Shown here piece after piece: positions 15,159-22,733 of a stretch of 47,652 bases of DNA. How positions within the stretch are numbered: position 1 is the stretch's first letter; every line of letters begins with the position of its first letter. Made by a program: the position numbers and the translations under genes. The stretch is from Gemmatimonadota bacterium (lineage in GTDB: Bacteria; Latescibacterota; UBA2968; UBA8231): contig VXML01000050.1 in assembly GCA_009841115.1 (NCBI GenBank), forward strand, positions 1 through 47,652, written 5' to 3'. The notes below the pieces were generated by a model. That model had not been told where the DNA came from. It made no database searches and saw nothing but the letters and a program-made list of their open reading frames with translations.

Positions 15159-17498
15159 TTATAGTCTGCCGCTATAGCTGAAGGTCAGGAGGAAATTGCG
15201 CGTTTTGCCCGGGAAAAACTGGTTGCCGAAGATGGCGTCGGTGAAATGGGTTTCATCGAACAGATTGTTGATATTGAACTGCACCTGCACCTGCCGGAAA
15301 CGGTAAGACACAACTGCGTCAACCAGAGTATAGGCAGGCAAGGCGTAGGTGTTATTGCGCGCTGTGAAATTCTCGCCGACGTGATTCATACCTAAGCCAA
15401 GCCCCAGACCGCGCAGATTTTCGAAAGGTACGTCGTATTGCGCCCAGAAATTCAACAGGTGTTTCGGAGCGTAACGAACTCGATTGCCGGCATTCGGGTT
15501 GGTCTGATCGGAAGAATCGAAACCTTTATACTGGGCATCGGTGTAGGCATAGCCGGCGTTCATATGCACCCCATTTACAGGGACCGCCTGAAAATCGATT
15601 TCGACTCCTTTGGAATCGGCCGCGCCAATACGTTCGTACACGCCGCCGCCAAGGGATTCAACCAGATCTTGCTTCAGTAAGTAGAAAGTGCTCAAGTTCA
15701 ATGAAAACCGTTTTCCTTCCGCACGCAGGCCAAGCTCGGACTGGTAGCCGTTTTCAGGATCGAAAATCTCACCATCTCCGGTAATGCGGCGGGAGGGCTT
15801 GAAATAGGTGGAGTAAGAGCCATAAAACGACACGGGCTCGGACAATTGATAAACCAGCCCACCGCGAAAGGTCGGTGTGGTTGCGGGTACCTTTGTCCGC
15901 TCGCCGCGTTCCGTGATGTTGCGATCGGTATCGACCAGATCGGTGAAATACGTACCCTCGAACTTGTCGATCCGGAACCCGAGCAGGGCCTTGAATTGGC
16001 TGGAAAGGTTCAGCCAATTTTGCACATAAAGCGCGTGAACCGTCTCTTCCTTACCCTGGAAACGCGTATCGACATGTTGAATATCTCCTTGGTTCAAGAC
16101 AGGGGCGACAACCGAAACCGTTGCGAATTTGCCTTCTCCAGAGATATCACCGCGGTATGTCTTGCGGTCCAGGATGCTCAGGCCGTATCCCACAAGCAGC
16201 TTATTGGAAGTATTGCCGACATTAAAGCGGTAGCTTAGCTCTAGCTGATTTTGCAGGGGCTTGGTTTCGTGGTTGAAATAGAACGGGAAGCCGCGCGTGA
16301 GCGAATCGAGTGTGGCATTATACTTTAGGAATTCGGTCGATAAATAATCGATGTCGTCATCGTAATAGGAGAGGCGATTGGACAATTGCATGTTTTCCGA
16401 CATTTGACGCTGATACTTAAGTTGCGTGTCGAAACGTTCGTGTCCCAGAAAATCCGCCGGATCGTTAAAACGCGTGGTCACATCCATTTGAGTGGGGAAG
16501 CTTCCGTCCTCCAGAACCGGAATACCTGTGTCCGTATCATACAAGTCATTATTGCCACCAATGCTCAGTTCCAGCCGGTCGCTTGCGTTCGGGGTATAGT
16601 GGAGCGTGAGTGATCCGTTCTGGGTTTTGGTGCCGAAATCGCGGAAACCGTCGGCTCTCGTGGTGCCGAAATCCACGCGGTAACGCAATTTGTCGGTAAT
16701 GGGGCCTCCCGCACCGGCTTGCGTGCGCACTGTGTTGTAACTTCCGCTGGAAACGGAGTAATTGTAACGCGTATCCAAGGTGGGTTCTTTGCGCACTAGG
16801 TTTATGATACCCCCGAGAGCAGAATGGCCGTACAGCACCGAGGCCGGCCCCTTCACCACTTCCACTCGTTCGATATTGGCCAGGTTTGAGCTCGGAGCGC
16901 TCGTTGAAATATTGTGCCGCTCATCTCGTACCTCGTCGTTCAGCAAAACAAAATTATTAAATCCTCTAATACGGAATGTCTGAAAGCCGCCATAGCGATT
17001 GATGGGACGCACGCCGGTTATATTTTTGACAGCCGAGCCGATATCCTCGGCGGCACGCTGCTCTATAAGCTCGGCGTTGATCGTTTGGGCAGTGATAGGC
17101 GTTTCCCGGATCGACACATCCAGTTTGCTGACGGATACAATTCGAGATTTAGAGGCTGTGACCTCACTTGCGCCAATCTCCAGAACAGACCTGGTAAGCG
17201 TGTAGGTATTCGTGGTTATCTGACCGGCCTGAACGTCTATCTCTTGTTGCAGCGACTGGTAACCGATAAAGGTGACTTCGAGCGAATGGCGGCCCACAGG
17301 CACATTTGCGATTGCGAATTTGCCATTTTGATCCGTGTTAGTGCCATAACCACTGTTCACGATGGCCACATTGGCATTTTCGAGGGGCCTGCTATTTTCG
17401 TCGAGCACTGTACCTTCGATGGTCCCACTTGGGTTTTGTGCAAAGGCAACAGCGCTGAGCAAAAAATAAATCAGTGTTACTGAGATTAATTGTTTCAT
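15159..17498 (-). CDS. TonB-dependent siderophore-type receptor
   Basis: 779 residues. Start ATG 17498 is preceded by GGAGGA; longer frames run into the promoter cassette. A typical signal peptide ends at Ala-Phe-Ala (about 20). Then come a CarboxypepD_reg-like domain (about 25-110), a plug with Arg-Ile-Arg-Gly-Phe and Val-Glu-Val-Val-Lys-Gly-Pro-Ala-Ser-Val-Leu-Tyr-Gly (about 135-250), and a barrel ending in an aromatic-poor Gly-Arg-Leu. The pattern fits TonB-siderophore receptors rather than the ZnuD-like copies. It leads the nine-gene uptake operon under cassette A, so import of a metal-siderophore across the outer membrane is likely. Confidence 0.92.
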   Translation of the reverse strand: MKQLISVTLIYFLLSAVAFAQNPSGTIEGTVLDENSRPLENANVAIVNSGYGTNTDQNGKFAIANVPVGRHSLEVTFIGYQSLQQEIDVQAGQITTNTYTLTRSVLEIGASEVTASKSRIVSVSKLDVSIRETPITAQTINAELIEQRAAEDIGSAVKNITGVRPINRYGGFQTFRIRGFNNFVLLNDEVRDERHNISTSAPSSNLANIERVEVVKGPASVLYGHSALGGIINLVRKEPTLDTRYNYSVSSGSYNTVRTQAGAGGPITDKLRYRVDFGTTRADGFRDFGTKTQNGSLTLHYTPNASDRLELSIGGNNDLYDTDTGIPVLEDGSFPTQMDVTTRFNDPADFLGHERFDTQLKYQRQMSENMQLSNRLSYYDDDIDYLSTEFLKYNATLDSLTRGFPFYFNHETKPLQNQLELSYRFNVGNTSNKLLVGYGLSILDRKTYRGDISGEGKFATVSVVAPVLNQGDIQHVDTRFQGKEETVHALYVQNWLNLSSQFKALLGFRIDKFEGTYFTDLVDTDRNITERGERTKVPATTPTFRGGLVYQLSEPVSFYGSYSTYFKPSRRITGDGEIFDPENGYQSELGLRAEGKRFSLNLSTFYLLKQDLVESLGGGVYERIGAADSKGVEIDFQAVPVNGVHMNAGYAYTDAQYKGFDSSDQTNPNAGNRVRYAPKHLLNFWAQYDVPFENLRGLGLGLGMNHVGENFTARNNTYALPAYTLVDAVVSYRFRQVQVQFNINNLFDETHFTDAIFGNQFFPGKTRNFLLTFSYSGRL

Positions 17499-17525
17499 GC
17501 GAAATCCTCCGATTGGGATGTGGAG

Positions 17526-17652
17526 CCGAAAGCTCCGGTTTGTTTGGTAGCGAGACACCACCGCGAATTGACCGTGAATCAAGGGAGGACAGCGATTTTT
17601 TAAATGATAACAATAACTTATTATCATTAACGAATAAATAAAATACCGATTA
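17526..17652 (-). repeat. Promoter/leader cassette, copy A
   Basis: One of three related copies (A here, B 18661-18863, C 27676-27863), all oriented toward the gene they precede. On the - strand it holds a Fur/Zur-type operator, then the conserved leader block ending about 30 bases before the receptor ATG. Potential pairings on the transcript: P1 17589-17594 with 17559-17564; P2 17578-17582 with 17568-17572; an alternative P3 17556-17562 with 17546-17552 that shares bases with P1; and a terminal GGAGC/GCTCC hairpin. It keeps only about 15-20 bases of the upstream part (the folE2-like sequence) seen in B and C. Confidence 0.8.
17603..17628 (-). promoter_or_regulatory. Fur/Zur-type operator A, widened spacing
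   Basis: Half-sites AATGATAAC (17603-17611) and ATTATCATT (17620-17628) face each other but are eight bases apart; operators B and C have two bases between arms. The six-base difference equals one Fur hexamer repeat. It lies upstream of the siderophore-type receptor operon. Confidence 0.65.
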
Positions 17653-17739
17653 TTCAAGATCGACTGTACTCAGGACCGCAATGATGGGCTGCAAGCCGAA
17701 GTTCATTTCCAGGCCAGCCAGCCGCTCGATCACGGTCGG

Positions 17740-18210
17740 TCAGAGCTGGGTGGGATTGGGGGCGTCACCATAGACCTTCTGGGGATCAAAAACCTTCTGT
17801 GTCTCCGTGAATCCCAGTGGCTGGCCGGCCTGATCGCCAAAGGGCACGGCGCGGTAGAAACAGGAGCGATACCCTACATGGCAACTGGCCCCACCCTGGA
17901 CGTCCACACGCAGCCAGATGCAATCCTGGTCGTCATCGATTCGGATCTCGCGGACTCGCTGCACCAGGCCGCTCGTTGCTCCCTTGTGCCAGAGGCACTT
18001 GCGGCTCCGGCTCCAATAGACGGCCTCGCCCAGCGTGATCGTTTGCGTGAGCGCCTCGGCGTTCATGTAGGCATGCATGAGTACTTCGCCGGTTGTGAAG
18101 TCCGTGGTAACTACGGGGATCAGCCCGTGCCCATCGAACTTGGGGGCCAGTTCGACACCTTCCTCGACCTGCTCGACGCTCTGTCTTTCCGCAAAGGGCG
18201 AAATACTCAT
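17740..18210 (-). CDS. hisI: Phosphoribosyl-AMP cyclohydrolase paralogue (HisI)
   Basis: 156 residues. HisI opens the adenine ring of PR-AMP, the third step of histidine synthesis, and normally uses zinc. Core motifs are present: Tyr-Trp-Ser-Arg-Ser-Arg-x-Cys-Leu-Trp-x-Lys-Gly-x-Thr-Ser-Gly (65-81) and Ala-Ser-Cys110-His-Val-Gly-Tyr-Arg-Ser-Cys117-Phe. The first of the three zinc Cys, in the usual Asp-Cys-Asp-x-Asp, is Asp93 here (Asp-Asp-Asp-Gln-Asp 92-96), with a Cys four residues later (97). HisI paralogues are among the duplicated enzymes reported in Zur regulons. No other his gene is near; it lies behind a DsrE-like gene under operator B. Confidence 0.9.
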   Translation of the reverse strand: MSISPFAERQSVEQVEEGVELAPKFDGHGLIPVVTTDFTTGEVLMHAYMNAEALTQTITLGEAVYWSRSRKCLWHKGATSGLVQRVREIRIDDDQDCIWLRVDVQGGASCHVGYRSCFYRAVPFGDQAGQPLGFTETQKVFDPQKVYGDAPNPTQL

Positions 18211-18236
18211 TTGTTCTCCTGCTTCTGCAGCCTTGA

Positions 18237-18614
18237 CTAAAGGGTGATAACCTGATCAGGCAGGTTGCCGCTCAAGGCGTCGTAGAGTTGAGGGAAGCAG
18301 CCAGCGGTCACCCCCTCAACGGTTCCCTTCGCCGTCACTTCCCCCTTGCCGCACTGTTCAAGAGTGCCTTCGGCCAAGTTGCGACGCACGGCGCACTGGT
18401 CACACATCATCAACAGTATGTCGCGTTCGCGTGCGACCTTCGACAAGCGCTCTCCTACCGGGTCACCCGAGCGCAGGACGAAGGTGTTGTCATCGAAGAA
18501 GAACATCCCGACGACCTCGGCGCCGTGATAGCCGCCTTCGAGTTGGGGTAGGATCATTGTTGCCAGTTGATAGGTTGAAGCCATGTTGGAGCGGAAGATG
18601 TAGGCGACCTTCAT
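18237..18614 (-). CDS. DsrE-like sulfur/redox family protein
   Basis: 125 residues from ATG 18614 with GGAGAAC upstream. The fold pattern matches DsrE/YchN proteins: Lys-Val-Ala-Tyr-Ile-Phe, a central Val-Val-Gly-Met-Phe-Phe-Phe-Asp-Asp, a Gly-Asp-Pro-Val-Gly segment, then Leu-Leu-Met-Met-Cys-Asp-Gln-Cys-Ala (two Cys three apart) and a further Cys near 88 and 106. Such proteins relay sulfur or bind metal/thiols in the cytosol. First gene of a two-gene unit with hisI under cassette B. Role in metal stress is inferred from that control. Confidence 0.82.
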   Translation of the reverse strand: MKVAYIFRSNMASTYQLATMILPQLEGGYHGAEVVGMFFFDDNTFVLRSGDPVGERLSKVARERDILLMMCDQCAVRRNLAEGTLEQCGKGEVTAKGTVEGVTAGCFPQLYDALSGNLPDQVITL

Positions 18615-18660
18615 GTTCTGTTCTCCTGTTGGTTGTGCGGCTCAGCATTGCGTAGGTGAA

Positions 18661-18780
18661 AGCTCTGGTTTGTTTGGTAGCGAGACACCGCCGCAAATTG
18701 ATCGTGAATCAAGCGAAGGCAGCAATTCTTGAAAGGAAGGCACCAATGCTTGAAATAATAATGATAATTCATTATCATTA
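18661..18780 (-). repeat. Promoter/leader cassette, copy B
   Basis: Same cassette as at 17526 and 27676. Predicted -35 TTGCCT (18784-18789) and -10 TATCAT (18761-18766), 17 bases apart, with the operator across the spacer and -10. Potential transcript pairings: P1 18719-18724 with 18689-18694, P2 18708-18712 with 18698-18702, alternative P3 18686-18692 with 18676-18682. The terminal GGAGC hairpin of A and C is lost. A 20-base insertion relative to C lies between operator and leader block. Confidence 0.8.
18760..18779 (-). promoter_or_regulatory. Fur/Zur-type operator B
   Basis: Perfect 9-bp arms AATGATAAT / ATTATCATT around two central bases. It overlaps the predicted -10 region, so the bound metal-loaded repressor should block transcription of the DsrE-like and hisI genes. 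The regulator gene at 27885 is the obvious candidate. Confidence 0.8.
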
Positions 18781-18794
18781 AATAGGCAAGTCGA

Positions 18795-18863
18795 ATACCG
18801 AACATTCGATACCCCCACCTGATCCATCTCGATCCCCCGCTCGTCGGGTATATCCTTCAGCAT
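18795..18863 (-). pseudogene. 5' fragment of folE2 (GTP cyclohydrolase IB), copy B
   Basis: From ATG 18863, 23 codons read Met-Leu-Lys-Asp-Ile-Pro-Asp-Glu-Arg-Gly, then Ile-Glu-Met-Asp-Gln-Val-Gly-Val-Ser-Asn, then Val-Arg-Tyr. The Asp-x-Arg-x-Ile-x-(Ile/Met)-Asp-Gln-Val-Gly-Val-x-x-(Leu/Val)-Arg-Tyr pattern is how FolE2 proteins begin; the Pro expected next is missing and the similarity stops where the promoter cassette begins. Recognition is from memory of the family, without a search. Confidence 0.55.
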
Positions 18864-18922
18864 GGATTAGGTAATCCGGCAACGACGCATTCCATTCAAA
18901 CACTCGATGCAGGTCAACCACA

Positions 18923-19735
18923 TTGCCTCAATCTGACGCGATCATCTGGAGTGTCGACCCAGTCCTTTTCCAGATTGGTCCGCTCACGATCAGATACTAC
19001 AGTATCCTCTTCGCGCTCTCGTTCTTCATCGGATACAACATCATCCGTTCCGTCTTCAAGCGAGAGGGGAAGCCGGAATCCGATCTCGCAACGCTCCTGA
19101 CGTACATGATGGTCGGCACGATCGCGGGCGCGCGCTTGGGGCATTGCCTCTTCTACGACCCGGGATATTACCTCAGCAATCCGCACAAGATGCTGATGGT
19201 GTGGGAAGGCGGGCTCGCCAGCCACGGTGGCGCGATCGGCATTTTGACAGCGCTGTTCATCTACGCCCGACGCCACCCCGATCAACCGTATCTGTGGCTG
19301 CTCGATCGGATGGTCATTGTCGTCGCCCTCGCCGGACTGCTGATCCGGCTCGGTAATTTCTTTAACTCGGAGATTCTCGGAGTCCCCACCGATCTCCCCT
19401 GGGCCGTCATCTTCGACCGGATCGACAATACACCGAGACATCCCGCACAGCTCTACGAGTCGATCGCCTACGGAACGATCTTCGTGGGGTTGTATGGACT
19501 CTACATCCGGCTCGAAGCCCGAACGCCACGCGGTTTTTTGTTCGGCCTCTTCCTCGTCTCCGCCTTCGGGTTCAGGTTTCTGATCGAATTCGTCAAAGAA
19601 CGACAGGCGGCGTATGGCGCCGACCTTGCCCTCGGTGTCGGCCAGATCCTCAGCATACCGCTGCTCATCCTCGGAATCGCACTTTTGGCACGGGCGCTGC
19701 GCACCGGTTTCTCCGAGCTCGATTCGGTCGAATAG
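18923..19735 (+). CDS. lgt: Prolipoprotein diacylglyceryl transferase
   Basis: 270 residues with about seven membrane helices. Lgt transfers diacylglycerol to the lipobox Cys of prolipoproteins. Visible motifs: Arg-Tyr-Tyr-Ser-Ile-Leu-Phe-Ala-Leu, Gly-Ala-Arg-Leu-Gly-His, Glu-Gly-Gly-Leu-Ala-Ser-His-Gly-Gly-Ala-Ile-Gly, Arg-Leu-Gly-Asn-Phe-Phe-Asn-Ser-Glu, Arg-His-Pro-Ala-Gln-Leu-Tyr-Glu. The start is TTG 18923; no in-frame ATG fits and the Shine-Dalgarno is weak. It is alone on the + strand between zinc-related operons and transcribed away from cassette B. Confidence 0.95.
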   Translation: MPQSDAIIWSVDPVLFQIGPLTIRYYSILFALSFFIGYNIIRSVFKREGKPESDLATLLTYMMVGTIAGARLGHCLFYDPGYYLSNPHKMLMVWEGGLASHGGAIGILTALFIYARRHPDQPYLWLLDRMVIVVALAGLLIRLGNFFNSEILGVPTDLPWAVIFDRIDNTPRHPAQLYESIAYGTIFVGLYGLYIRLEARTPRGFLFGLFLVSAFGFRFLIEFVKERQAAYGADLALGVGQILSIPLLILGIALLARALRTGFSELDSVE

Positions 19736-19773
19736 GCGGACTTGACCGGAGAGGCCCTGGGGACGCGAAAGCC

Positions 19774-20871
19774 TTATTTCGCCGCAAGCTGCCGAAGCAA
19801 ATCAAGATCGTCATCAGACGCGGTATCCTGATGAGGATCCTTCTCCGTTTGGCACGCATCGAAGCGGCTTTGCAGCTCGCAATCGTCGATTCCACCTTCC
19901 TCACCGATAAAGACCAACTGTGTCCCCGGACTCTCGTCGCCCCACGGCTCACCAATAATCAGACGCGCCCGTTTGCCGGCAACGTGGACGATTCCCTTCC
20001 GACTGGGAATGTCGGCGAGGTAAACAAACCCTTTGGCACGGTAGATAGTCGCAGGTAGAGTTTTCACCGCATCAAGCACGGCCCCGCGTGACAGAGGTTT
20101 GTCAGTCGTATAGCACCACGTGTTGAAAACAAGCGTATGGTCGGTATGGGGTTCGTGATGATTCCCGTGAGGGTGGTCGTGTTCATGCGCCTCGCCGTCC
20201 GCATGAACGTGAACGTCCAGGCCTGACTTCCCCGCAAAGCGGTGGAGGTCGTATGTCCCGACACCGAGTACCAAATCGAGCTGAACCTCACCATATGTAG
20301 CTTCGAGGATACGCGCTCTCGGAACGGTATCTCTGACAAAGTCTGCCAAATCCTCCCGCTCTTCATCGTTGATCAGGTCAAGCTTGTTCAGCACCACAAT
20401 GTCTGCCATGGCGATCTGGTCTACCGCGAGTCTATGATGCTTCTCGTTCACCTGGTGAATCTGCTCCGCATCGACCACGGTCAGCACACTGTCCACTCGG
20501 GTCCGAGACTGCAATTCGGGAGCCAGGAAGGTCAATGAGACCGCCACAGGGTCAGATACGCCGCTTGTTTCAACGACGATATACTCCGGCGGGTTCGGGG
20601 CCTGGATCAACTGAACAGTTGCTTCGAGCAGGTCATCGCGAATCGAGCAGCAGATACACCCGTTGGTAAGGTTGATGGTGGATTCCCCAGAGACCCCGGA
20701 GACCAACTCGGCGTCAATGTTGATCTCTCCGAAGTCGTTGACCAGGACCGCCACGCGCAATCCGTGGTCGGCGTTGAGAATGTGGTTAAGCAGGGAGGTT
20801 TTGCCCGCACCCAAGAAGCCGCTGATAATTGTTACTGGAATAGGCTCTTTCGAGTCTCGGCTTTCAGCCAT
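19774..20871 (-). CDS. COG0523 GTPase with His-rich linker, zinc metallochaperone
   Basis: 365 residues. Gly-Phe-Leu-Gly-Ala-Gly-Lys-Thr (18-25), Asn-Asp-Phe-Gly-Glu-Ile-Asn-Ile-Asp (45-53), Cys72-Ile-Cys74-Cys75, Glu-Thr-Ser-Gly and Asn-Lys-Leu-Asp are all present, followed by a His-rich linker (about 221-245, 11 His) and CobW_C. The linker would hold several zinc ions. It is the last gene of the Zrg-like operon, 24 bases after the DUF3299 gene, which supports a zinc-delivery role. It is the third COG0523 protein of the window and of a different subtype from the other two. Confidence 0.93.
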   Translation of the reverse strand: MAESRDSKEPIPVTIISGFLGAGKTSLLNHILNADHGLRVAVLVNDFGEINIDAELVSGVSGESTINLTNGCICCSIRDDLLEATVQLIQAPNPPEYIVVETSGVSDPVAVSLTFLAPELQSRTRVDSVLTVVDAEQIHQVNEKHHRLAVDQIAMADIVVLNKLDLINDEEREDLADFVRDTVPRARILEATYGEVQLDLVLGVGTYDLHRFAGKSGLDVHVHADGEAHEHDHPHGNHHEPHTDHTLVFNTWCYTTDKPLSRGAVLDAVKTLPATIYRAKGFVYLADIPSRKGIVHVAGKRARLIIGEPWGDESPGTQLVFIGEEGGIDDCELQSRFDACQTEKDPHQDTASDDDLDLLRQLAAK

Positions 20872-20895
20872 TGATTCCCTCCTGGGGGCGTGCGA

Positions 20896-21450
20896 TCACC
20901 GAGCTACCGCCCGCCTGTAGGGCTCGATCGACTCGACGTCCATCGAGTAGCCAAAACTCACATCGGTGATGGAGTCGTAACCGTCCTCACTAAGCTTGCT
21001 GGTAGCGTGACCAGTCTTCAGGCGGCCAGAGATCCAGACCGGCCGCCACATCTCCTGCAGGTCATGGGCTTGCTCGAGGCTGCAGCGGATGACCTGGTTG
21101 GCCGGCGGCGGCGGGGTGTGGAGACAGGCACCAAGATAGGGCATCAACAGAAATTCGCGGATCCGTGTTCCTTTGTATTCCAGGGGCAATACGTAGCCCG
21201 GAATCCTGACCGTTTGGCCATCGAGCTCCTCGATCACCGGCGCCTTGTCGAGCATTTCCTGGGCCTTCTCCCGCAACGCGAAGAACTCTTCGTCGGTGAG
21301 TGCGGCGTACTCCTCGTCGCTGAGTTCATCGAACACGGCGTAGGGGTCCCAGTCCTCGGGAACGAGCTGGTCCCACAGGATCTCGCGCGGTGAGTCCGAA
21401 GCGGCTGCGCTCGTGACGAGCAGCAACATGAGCAATGATTGGCGAAACAT
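20896..21450 (-). CDS. DUF3299 periplasmic protein (Zrg-like module)
   Basis: 184 residues. A longer open frame extends to 22911 across the permease gene but is a shadow. AGGAGG (21460-21465) favours ATG 21450, nine bases away, over ATG 21456. A signal peptide ends at Ala-Ala-Ala-Ser (about 18); then an acidic Asp/Glu-rich stretch (40-70) and a conserved core with Gly-Tyr-Val-Leu-Pro-Leu-Glu, Phe-Leu-Leu-Met-Pro-Tyr-Leu-Gly-Ala-Cys-Leu-His-Thr-Pro-Pro-Pro-Pro-Ala-Asn-Gln and Trp-Ile-Ser-Gly. DUF3299 proteins accompany the zinc-regulated ZrgA-E system of Vibrio; their biochemical role is unknown. Confidence 0.88.
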   Translation of the reverse strand: MFRQSLLMLLLVTSAAASDSPREILWDQLVPEDWDPYAVFDELSDEEYAALTDEEFFALREKAQEMLDKAPVIEELDGQTVRIPGYVLPLEYKGTRIREFLLMPYLGACLHTPPPPANQVIRCSLEQAHDLQEMWRPVWISGRLKTGHATSKLSEDGYDSITDVSFGYSMDVESIEPYRRAVAR

Positions 21451-21491
21451 GGGCATGGTCCTCCTGATCTGCGACTGAGAGTGTCTCGCGC

Positions 21492-22733
21492 TCACAGTCG
21501 GGTCGACAGTCCGTCGGCGAGCGAGTTCCGGTAACAGCGCCAAGCCGGCACCAGGCCAACGAGCAGGCCGGCAGTCATCAGACCGCCGAGCAGCGGCCAT
21601 TCGCCCGCAGTGGGCAAGGAGATCGGCAGGAGCAGGCCAAAGCGCTCGACGATCCAGGGCTGTAAGGCCCACAGCGTCAGGTTCTGCATCGCTACTCCCA
21701 TTGCGATACCGACCAGTGTCAGCAGCGCTGACTCCATGATGAGTAACTCCATGACGTGGCGATAGCCGGCGCCGACCGAGCGCAGCACTGCCATTTCGCG
21801 TCGGCGTTCGTTGAGTCCGGCCAGTGAGACCGCGAGCAGACCCGCCAGCGCCGCGGCAGCGACAAGGATCGAGACGACCCGCAGCGCCTGTTCGCCAATG
21901 CGCATCAGGTCCCAGAGTTCCTGCAGCGCCACGCCCGGAAAGATGGCGAGCAAGGGTTCGGCGCCATACTGATTGATGTCGCGCTGCAGCTTGAAGGCGG
22001 CGAGTCGGTTGTCGAGGCCGAGCAGGAAGGCGGTGATCTGGCGCGGGGTCAGGTCCTGACCCCGCGCGCGCCGGAGATCGGTCTCGACGCGGTTCCAGTT
22101 CATGTGCATGGCCTCGATCCCCGCGAGGCCGACGTGAACGGTGCGATCGACGGGCGTGCCCGTCGGCGCTAGGATGCCGGTGACCTTGAACGGGTGGTTG
22201 TCGTGGTCGTCGAAGCCTTCTGTCCCGATGCCGTGGGTAACGACCAGTTCGTCGCCGAGACGGTATCCGAGCTTGCGCGCCACTTCTGCGCCGAGGACGG
22301 CATCCAGCGTCTCGGCGAAGGGGCCACCCTCCGAAAAGCCAAGACGACGCTTGTCGGCGTAGCGGAAGTGCTCGAAGTAGTCGGTAGACGTGCCCATGAC
22401 GCGGTAACCGCGGTGCGAATCGCCGAGCGAGATCGGGATGGCCCAGCGGACGCCTGGCCAGGTCGAGATGTCCGTATAGCTGGACCAGGCGACATTGCTG
22501 GTGGCGTTGCCGATGCGAAAGACCGAATAGAGCAACAACTGCACCGAACCGCTGCGCGCGCCGACGATCAAGTCGGTACCGGACACGGTGTTGGCGAAGC
22601 TCAGGCGCGCATGGGAACGGACCTTCTCGACGCCAAGCAGCAGCGCCACGCTGACCGCGATCGTCAGGACGGTCAGCGACGCGGTATCGCGCCGGTTCAG
22701 CAGACTCTTCCAGGCCAGACGCAGCACGTTCAC
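21492..22733 (-). CDS. FtsX-like ABC permease (Zrg-like module)
   Basis: 413 residues. The GTG at 22733 overlaps the ATPase stop as GTGA and gives the expected N-terminus Val-Asn-Val-Leu-Arg-Leu-Ala-Trp-Lys-Ser-Leu. It has a first helix (about 20-38), a large periplasmic domain (about 40-280) and three C-terminal helices, the MacB/FtsX topology. The periplasmic part includes Asp-Asp-His-Asp-Asn-His-Pro, a possible metal site. With the ATPase it forms a MacB/LolD-type transporter that in Vibrio contributes to zinc uptake. Confidence 0.9.
   Translation of the reverse strand: MNVLRLAWKSLLNRRDTASLTVLTIAVSVALLLGVEKVRSHARLSFANTVSGTDLIVGARSGSVQLLLYSVFRIGNATSNVAWSSYTDISTWPGVRWAIPISLGDSHRGYRVMGTSTDYFEHFRYADKRRLGFSEGGPFAETLDAVLGAEVARKLGYRLGDELVVTHGIGTEGFDDHDNHPFKVTGILAPTGTPVDRTVHVGLAGIEAMHMNWNRVETDLRRARGQDLTPRQITAFLLGLDNRLAAFKLQRDINQYGAEPLLAIFPGVALQELWDLMRIGEQALRVVSILVAAAALAGLLAVSLAGLNERRREMAVLRSVGAGYRHVMELLIMESALLTLVGIAMGVAMQNLTLWALQPWIVERFGLLLPISLPTAGEWPLLGGLMTAGLLVGLVPAWRCYRNSLADGLSTRL

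Noticed and set aside
17650..17733. A 27-codon frame (GTG start) just after hisI
   Set aside because: No Shine-Dalgarno and no recognisable similarity; it runs into the cassette. It may be a gene end left by rearrangement but cannot be supported.
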